Shown piece by piece: positions 59,050 to 64,000 of a DNA stretch of 64,000 bases. How positions within the stretch are numbered: the first letter of the stretch is position 1; the number at the start of each line of letters is the position of its first letter. A program made the position numbers and the translations under genes. The stretch covers positions 62,001-126,000 of the forward strand of contig JAFYXM010000010.1 of assembly GCA_017546175.1 (NCBI GenBank), read 5' to 3'. This stretch comes from Elusimicrobiaceae bacterium. Its GTDB lineage: Bacteria > Elusimicrobiota > Elusimicrobia > Elusimicrobiales > Elusimicrobiaceae. The notes under the pieces are model-generated. The model was not told where the DNA came from, made no database searches, and worked only from the letters and a program-made list of their open reading frames with translations.

Positions 59050-60402
59050 TTACTTTCTTGCTCTGCCATATGTTTTAATCACAGTGGGAGTGGGGGTGCC
59101 TTTACTGGAAAATTTATTTGCGCAAGAGGAATGCACATGTATAACATACACAGTTTCACCAATTCTGTAACCATAAGGATTATATTCTTGGTCAAATAAT
59201 ACCTTCTTGCCACACACGGGGCAGGTCAGCGCCTGCTGATTATAGGCAGCAATATTAGCCGCTTTCTCAGCTTCTTCCTTCTTTCGTAAGTTTTCTTGTT
59301 TTACTCGGGCCAAAGAATCGGCCACCGCTTTCTGAGCTTCTAATGCATTTCTGCCCTGCGTACTTTGCTGATAATTGGCACGCACTTTTTCGGCACACGG
59401 AGCCAAAACTTGGGAAGGATCCCCACTGCCGTAAGCTTTCGCGGCGAAGGCTTTATATTGAGCCTTTTCCTCTTCTGTAACACGAAAGGGCAATCCGTAT
59501 GCATAAGCAATATTCCTATCTGAGCACAAACTTAACCAACCTTTTTGACGGCGGACGGAGTTCTTGAGTCGGCTGTCGGCAAAATAATGATCCAGCAAAT
59601 TGATAAGTCCGTCCATATCGTCGCAAGTAAGGCCGACTTCTCTGCTCATAATAGCAAGCGTTTGCGGACCGGGTATAATTTTATTGGTTGTATACAGACG
59701 GCTATTATAAGAATTATTAACAGCTTCTTTATATAAATCTCCCAAGCCTAACGTATGGCCCAACTCATGCTGCATGGTATGATAAGAACTCTGGTTACTA
59801 CTAATTATTCTATTTTCGGTATTCTTTTGACCATTCTTCAATGGGTAACCATAAAGGCCAAAATCTTTCGCGTTATAGTGAAAAGATAAAATGGGTTTCG
59901 CCATACCGGTAGTACCTGCATTATTATAGTTTCCTCCCTGAATTCTCCCACCGGGAGCATACTCAACCAATTTGAAAAAAGGCTGTAATATTAAATTAAT
60001 ACGAGGATAAGTTTCTCCAAAACTACGATAGGCGCAAGAGACAAAATTATTCTCAGGTCCATTGTAATACGTAAAGTTTAATTTTATGGGAATTAAGGCC
60101 AAAATATCGGCAAATTCATCTTTGCGGCCACTATGTAAAATACTGGCGCGCAAGGTATCAAACCAATTTTGATAGGCCGCTTCAAAAACAGCTCGTGTAG
60201 AGGAGTGGATATCAGCACAAGTGGACGAAGAGGAACAATCTCTCCCTTCAATATGAATACATACGCCCAAGGGTTCACCGGAAACCAATTTATCAAGCAA
60301 AATGCTTTTCCGGTCCCACTCCACTGCCTCGGTGGTAAACACCCACGCAAAAGCTGGAGCAGAGAGTAAAAAGAGTACTAAAAAAATGAAAAGTTTTTTC
60401 AT
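59050..60402 (-). CDS. Secreted metzincin-type zinc protease with C-terminal cysteine motif
   Basis: 450 residues with a signal peptide (SAPAFA). The zinc-binding helix HELGHTLGLGD (about 212-222) has Asp in place of the third His, a known metzincin variant, and a Met-turn-like AIMSRE follows at about 251. A helical charged linker leads to a C-terminal CPVCGKK ... SSCANKF cluster (about 405-440), which could bind another metal. Several cysteines near the N-terminus may form disulfides. It is probably an exported peptidase; substrate unknown. It is monocistronic. Confidence 0.82.
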   Translation of the reverse strand: MKKLFIFLVLFLLSAPAFAWVFTTEAVEWDRKSILLDKLVSGEPLGVCIHIEGRDCSSSSTCADIHSSTRAVFEAAYQNWFDTLRASILHSGRKDEFADILALIPIKLNFTYYNGPENNFVSCAYRSFGETYPRINLILQPFFKLVEYAPGGRIQGGNYNNAGTTGMAKPILSFHYNAKDFGLYGYPLKNGQKNTENRIISSNQSSYHTMQHELGHTLGLGDLYKEAVNNSYNSRLYTTNKIIPGPQTLAIMSREVGLTCDDMDGLINLLDHYFADSRLKNSVRRQKGWLSLCSDRNIAYAYGLPFRVTEEEKAQYKAFAAKAYGSGDPSQVLAPCAEKVRANYQQSTQGRNALEAQKAVADSLARVKQENLRKKEEAEKAANIAAYNQQALTCPVCGKKVLFDQEYNPYGYRIGETVYVIHVHSSCANKFSSKGTPTPTVIKTYGRARK

Positions 60403-60486
60403 AAAATACCTCTCTTTTAATAGTATAAAAGAAAAGTAATATTAATCAAGCCAAGCCAACAGAAAAAATTGCGGAACATATAAAAG

Positions 60487-60522
60487 CACAGGGTAAAACG
60501 TAACGTTTTACCCTGTGTTTTT
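60487..60522. terminator. Terminator after the GGGtGRT operon
   Basis: A 14-bp perfect stem (CACAGGGTAAAACG, arms 60487-60500 and 60504-60517) with a three-base loop and T-rich ends on both strands. Confidence 0.75.
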
Positions 60523-60548
60523 AAATTAAACAACTAAAAAGTTGTTTG

Positions 60549-61547
60549 TTATTTGGCTTGAGAAACGGCTACGGCCACGGCTACGGTAGCACCCACCATC
60601 GGGTTGTTACCCATACCGATTAAGCCCATCATTTCCACGTGAGCCGGCACGGAAGAAGAGCCCGCAAATTGGGCATCGCCATGCATACGACCCATCGTAT
60701 CGGTCATACCGTAAGAGGCAGGACCGGCAGCCATATTGTCCGGGTGCAAGGTGCGGCCCGTACCGCCACCGGAAGCAACGGAGAAATATTTTTTACCGTT
60801 TTCAATGGCCCATTTCTTATAGGTACCGGCTACCGGATGTTGGAAGCGGGTCGGGTTGGTGGAGTTACCGGTGATGGACACGTCCACCCCTTCGTGACGC
60901 ATAATGGCTACGCCTTCGTTTACATCGTCAGCACCATAGCATTTCACTTTGGCTTTATCACCGTCGGAGAAAGCTTTTTCGCTTACGATTTTAAGCTCAC
61001 CCGTGTGATAGTTATATTCGGTTTCCACAGAGGTAAAACCATTGATACGGGAGATGATATAAGCGGCATCTTTACCCAAACCGTTCAAGATAACGCGCAA
61101 GGGTTCTTTGCGTACTTTGTTGGCGGTGCGGGCAATACCGATAGCACCTTCGGCGGCGGCGAAGCTTTCGTGGCCGGCCAAGAAGCAGAAACATTTGGTT
61201 TCTTCGCGCAACAACATCGCGCCCAAGTTACCATGGCCCAATCCTACGGCACGTTGATCAGCCACGGATCCGGGGATGCAGAAGCTTTGCAAACCTAAAC
61301 CGATTTTTTCAGCAGCTTCGGCAGCGGTTTTGACGCCGGATTTAAAAGCGATGGCAGCACCTACGGTGTAGGCCCAAACGGCATTTTCAAAAGCGATCGG
61401 CTGAATGCCTTTAACGATTTTTTCCACGTCCACGCCTTTGTCTAAACAAATTTGGCGCGCTTCTTCAAGGTCTTTGATACCGGCTTGTTGCAAAGCGGCA
61501 TTAATTTTGTCAATTCTTCTTTCGTATCCTTCAAACGTAATGCTCAT
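60549..61547 (-). CDS. GGGtGRT-family protein
   Basis: 332 residues. The namesake motif is SGGGTGRTLHPDNMAAGP (about 260-275). AFLAGHESFAAAEGAIG-like and GNPMVGATVAVAVA stretches are strongly conserved-looking and Gly/Ala-rich, consistent with a soluble cytoplasmic enzyme. The biochemical role is not known to me. It lies 17 bases after a NifU-like scaffold gene in the same operon, a recurrent pairing in anaerobes, which suggests a link to Fe-S clusters (inference). AGGAGAG precedes the start. Confidence 0.88.
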   Translation of the reverse strand: MSITFEGYERRIDKINAALQQAGIKDLEEARQICLDKGVDVEKIVKGIQPIAFENAVWAYTVGAAIAFKSGVKTAAEAAEKIGLGLQSFCIPGSVADQRAVGLGHGNLGAMLLREETKCFCFLAGHESFAAAEGAIGIARTANKVRKEPLRVILNGLGKDAAYIISRINGFTSVETEYNYHTGELKIVSEKAFSDGDKAKVKCYGADDVNEGVAIMRHEGVDVSITGNSTNPTRFQHPVAGTYKKWAIENGKKYFSVASGGGTGRTLHPDNMAAGPASYGMTDTMGRMHGDAQFAGSSSVPAHVEMMGLIGMGNNPMVGATVAVAVAVSQAK

Positions 61548-61564
61548 ATTGTTCTCTCCTAGGC

Positions 61565-62266
61565 TTACTCTTTGCGGGGGTCAATTTTCTTGACGGCATC
61601 TTCAAAGCGGCCATAGGTTTTGACATTATCTTCAAAAGCCTTTTTGGCGTCGGTGCCTTTCTTAATGGCGTCCATCATTTTGCCCAAGTGGACAAATTTG
61701 TAACCGATGATTTCGTTGTTGGCGTCTAAACCGATTTCAAGCACATAACCTTCGGCCATTTCCAAATAGCGGGGGCCTTTGGCTTCGGTACCGTACATGG
61801 TACCTACTTGACTGCGGTGACCTTTACCCAAGTCTTCCATACCGGCGCCAATAGGCAAGCCGTCTTCGGAGAAAGCACTTTGGGTGCGGCCATAAACGAT
61901 TTGCAAGAAAAGTTCGCGCATGGCGGTGTTAATAGCGTCACAAACGAGGTCAGAGTTTAAAGCTTCCAAAATCGTTTTTCCCGGCAAGATTTCTGCAGCC
62001 ATAGCAGCAGAGTGAGTCATACCGGAGCAGCCCAAGGTTTCTACCAAGGCTTCTTTAATCACGCCGCCTTTGACGTTTAAGGTCAATTTGCAGGCGCCTT
62101 GTTGCGGGGCACACCAACCCACACCGTGGGTCAGACCGCTGATATCGCTGATTTGTTTGGCTTTTACCCATTTTCCTTCTTCAGGAATCGGGGCCGGATC
62201 GTGCTTAGCGCCTTTGCAAACGCAGCACATTTCCTTTACTTCAGGGGTGCATTTTTCGCAGCTCAT
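61565..62266 (-). CDS. NifU-like Fe-S cluster assembly scaffold
   Basis: 233 residues. An N-terminal cysteine-rich leader (CEKCTPEVKEMCCVC) precedes an IscU/NifU-N-like domain with GWCAPQQGACKLTLNV and ETLGCSGMTHSAAMAAEIL, which provides the cluster-binding cysteines. The C-terminal half (DLGKGHRSQVGTMYGTEAKG) is specific to this subgroup. It is expected to assemble or carry a cluster, perhaps for the GGGtGRT protein downstream. AGGAG is present upstream. Confidence 0.87.
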   Translation of the reverse strand: MSCEKCTPEVKEMCCVCKGAKHDPAPIPEEGKWVKAKQISDISGLTHGVGWCAPQQGACKLTLNVKGGVIKEALVETLGCSGMTHSAAMAAEILPGKTILEALNSDLVCDAINTAMRELFLQIVYGRTQSAFSEDGLPIGAGMEDLGKGHRSQVGTMYGTEAKGPRYLEMAEGYVLEIGLDANNEIIGYKFVHLGKMMDAIKKGTDAKKAFEDNVKTYGRFEDAVKKIDPRKE

Positions 62267-62415
62267 TTAGATCTCCTATAAAGAATATAAATCTTACCTA
62301 TATATTTTACAAAAAATTCAAAGAAGTCGCGTATTTTTCCTTATCAAATTCCCCTTGCTTTTTTGAGATAACATTTTTACAATGGGGGTAGATGTACTAA
62401 TACCAGGAGAACTAT

Positions 62416-63591
62416 ATGAGCATAAAAACAAAACTAACCGACTTGCCCACCTCCACTTTTGCCTGCGGCCCCAGCCAAGGGCACCCCGTCTTCAGAGAGA
62501 CACCCCTTTGCAATACTTATTTTGAACGCAGCCATCGCGCCAAAGATATTTCTACCGATGGTTTATACAAACAAGCTACCGCTAATTTAAAAAAACTTTT
62601 GGACTTGCCTGAAGATTATACCGTTATCTTTTTCATGGGCGGTGCTACACCGGCCTTAGATGCAGTAGCTTGGAGCTTGACCAAAAATTCTATTTCCGGT
62701 TTAAGCTTTGGAGCTTTCTCCAAATTATGGTGCAAAAAATTGGCCGCCTGCTTGGAAGATACAGTCACGAAAGATTTCAAAGAACCTGCCGAAGGAGAAA
62801 TGTTCCCCTCCCAAAAGCCTGATTACCATGCCAGCTTGGTCGTGCTCACCCCCAACGAAACTTCCACCGGTGTACAAATCTCAAACGAATATTTGGAAGA
62901 AGCGTGGAAACTAAAAGGAGAAGATACACTTGTAGCATGGGACTGTACCTCTTGTGCCGGTGGCAGAGATTTACCGAAAAACAAATTTGATGTCATGGTT
63001 TTCTCTATGCAAAAATGTTTCGGTGTAGGCGGCGGCAGCAGTGTAATCATCTTAAGCCCCAAAGCCGTGGCCCGCATTGAAGAAACCAAAAAATTGCGCC
63101 GCATTCCTTATTCTTTGGATCTTTCTTTTGCCGTGGAAAAAGCACAAAGTAAAGTGCAAACCGTCAACACTCCAAGCACCACCAATATATGGCTGTTCAA
63201 CGAAGCCTGCAAATGGATGAATGACAACGGCGGTATCAAAGCCATGGACGCGCTGTGCCGCAAACACGCAGCCTATTTACTCTCTTGGGTAGAAAAGACA
63301 GATTGGCTCAAACCCTTAGTCAAAAACGAAGCCAACCGCTCTTACACCACGTTAACTTTGGAAGTAACCGACCCCAACATTGACGCGGCAGAAATCAGCA
63401 AAGCTTTAAAAGAGACCGGTGCGCCGAATTTGCAAGACGGCATCAAAAAATATTCCGCCGTTAAGCAAAACTCCTTGCGTATTGCCTGCTTCCCCTTTGT
63501 GGATATCAACGGCACCGAACAATACGAAAAACTGACCCGTGCGGTAGATGCCATTGTGGCAGATTTACGCGCCAATCAGGAGGCTAAATAA
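62416..63591 (+). CDS. serC: Phosphoserine aminotransferase
   Basis: 391 residues, class V PLP enzyme. FACGPSQGHPVFRETP is the SerC-like start, and the PLP lysine is in FSMQKCFGVGGGS. The enzyme turns 3-phosphohydroxypyruvate into phosphoserine. The stop overlaps the serA start by one base (TAATG), fixing the pathway role. AGGAG precedes the start, and TACAAT lies about 35 bp upstream. Confidence 0.93.
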   Translation: MSIKTKLTDLPTSTFACGPSQGHPVFRETPLCNTYFERSHRAKDISTDGLYKQATANLKKLLDLPEDYTVIFFMGGATPALDAVAWSLTKNSISGLSFGAFSKLWCKKLAACLEDTVTKDFKEPAEGEMFPSQKPDYHASLVVLTPNETSTGVQISNEYLEEAWKLKGEDTLVAWDCTSCAGGRDLPKNKFDVMVFSMQKCFGVGGGSSVIILSPKAVARIEETKKLRRIPYSLDLSFAVEKAQSKVQTVNTPSTTNIWLFNEACKWMNDNGGIKAMDALCRKHAAYLLSWVEKTDWLKPLVKNEANRSYTTLTLEVTDPNIDAAEISKALKETGAPNLQDGIKKYSAVKQNSLRIACFPFVDINGTEQYEKLTRAVDAIVADLRANQEAK

Positions 63592-64000
63592 TGAAAATAT
63601 TAATTGCCGATAAATTTCCGGCCCATTGGACCCAAGTATTGGCCGAACAAGGACACAGCATTACATCTGAGCCATCTTTGGATGAAAACACTTTGCCGGC
63701 CGCCATCAAAGACCACGAAATTTTAATCGTACGCAGCACCAAGGTACCTGCTGCGGTCATTGATGCAGGGACAAACCTCAAACTCATTATCCGCGCAGGA
63801 GCCGGCACCAATACCATTGACGTCAAACATGCCGCAGAAAAAAATGTGGCCGTGTGCAACTGCCCCGGTACCAATTCCATAGCTGTGGCAGAACTGACCA
63901 TGGGTTTGGTACTGGCCTTGGACCGCCACATTTGCCACAATACGCAAGATTTAAGAAAAGGTGTATGGAACAAGGGAGAATATGGTAAAGCCAAAGGTAT
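63591..64000 (+). CDS. serA: D-3-phosphoglycerate dehydrogenase, N-terminal part (cut by window edge)
   Basis: 136 residues are present. MKILIADKFPAHW, VRSTKVPAAVIDAG, IIRAGAGTNTID and the closing CNCPGTNSIAVAELTMGLVL match the D-2-hydroxyacid dehydrogenase catalytic domain as in SerA; the NAD domain lies beyond the window. Coupling to serC supports the serine-pathway role. The ATG shares its A with the serC stop. Confidence 0.92.
   Translation, partial: MKILIADKFPAHWTQVLAEQGHSITSEPSLDENTLPAAIKDHEILIVRSTKVPAAVIDAGTNLKLIIRAGAGTNTIDVKHAAEKNVAVCNCPGTNSIAVAELTMGLVLALDRHICHNTQDLRKGVWNKGEYGKAKG

Noticed and set aside
60639..61298. A 219-codon plus-strand frame inside the GGGtGRT gene
   Set aside because: Antisense shadow of a well-conserved protein; no promoter or Shine-Dalgarno.

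Overview
Organism. The window is a chromosomal segment of a Gram-negative-type bacterium: it has a YidC with a large periplasmic domain, outer-membrane beta-barrel proteins, lipoproteins and type IV pilin-like proteins. The two pilins with near-identical N-termini, the GGGtGRT/NifU-like pair, the GLQ-type surface-repeat proteins and the many family-less secreted proteins suggest Elusimicrobiota, probably a gut Elusimicrobium-like lineage. That assignment is inference from remembered families, not from a search. No insertion sequence, prophage, CRISPR array or rRNA operon was seen.

Layout. 1-10631 (minus) is one long housekeeping block: rpmH-rnpA-yidD-yidC-khpB-mnmE-mnmG-rsmG, the usual origin-proximal order. 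It then runs through an HExxH peptidase gene straight into the division cluster (rsmH-ftsL-ftsI) with no parAB, mraZ or dnaA. 10838-20464 holds recO, a secreted protein, a HAD phosphatase, glyQS, an isolated structured RNA, a pilin, lipA and a SpoIID-like protein. 20514-27216 is accessory: three paralogous secreted proteins, then a lipoprotein and a large coiled-coil protein sharing a repeated motif. 27363-30573 has aspS, hisS and a tRNA-Arg. 30694-33811 has a NhaC-type antiporter between two paralogous beta-barrel proteins. 33892-40677 has a Sel1-like protein, SWIB, pckA, an aminotransferase, an Mrp ATPase and a DUF2157/DUF4401/GDYXXLXY set. 40872-43425 has a secreted protein, tRNA-Ser, tRNA-Ala, tandem tRNA-derived repeats and asnS. 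43489-48172 has an ankyrin protein and the rnc-acpP-fabG-plsX-rpmF-yceD lipid/ribosome operon. 48310-54751 has two surface-repeat proteins and rpsB-tsf-pyrH-(two membrane/secreted genes)-frr. 54809-60402 has a second pilin, typA, membrane and secreted proteins and a metzincin. 60549-64000 has GGGtGRT, a NifU-like scaffold, serC and the start of serA.

Regulatory signals. (1) Five promoters of secreted-protein genes share TAGGnC boxes, at fixed 18 and 23 bp spacings where repeated, placed 12-14 bp before a CCCTTG promoter core: a candidate envelope regulon. (2) About eleven genes have a -10 hexamer only 6-10 bp before the start codon and no Shine-Dalgarno sequence, implying leaderless mRNAs; other genes have good Shine-Dalgarno sites. 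(3) Both pilin genes have a 12-base homopolymer between -35 and -10, the layout of phase-variable promoters. (4) A roughly 350-nt RNA with its own promoter, long-range helices and terminator is unidentified. (5) tRNA-Ala is followed by two 108-bp units that repeat its 3' half and terminator.

All coordinates and motifs were read by eye; family names rest on recognised motifs, and no database search was run.
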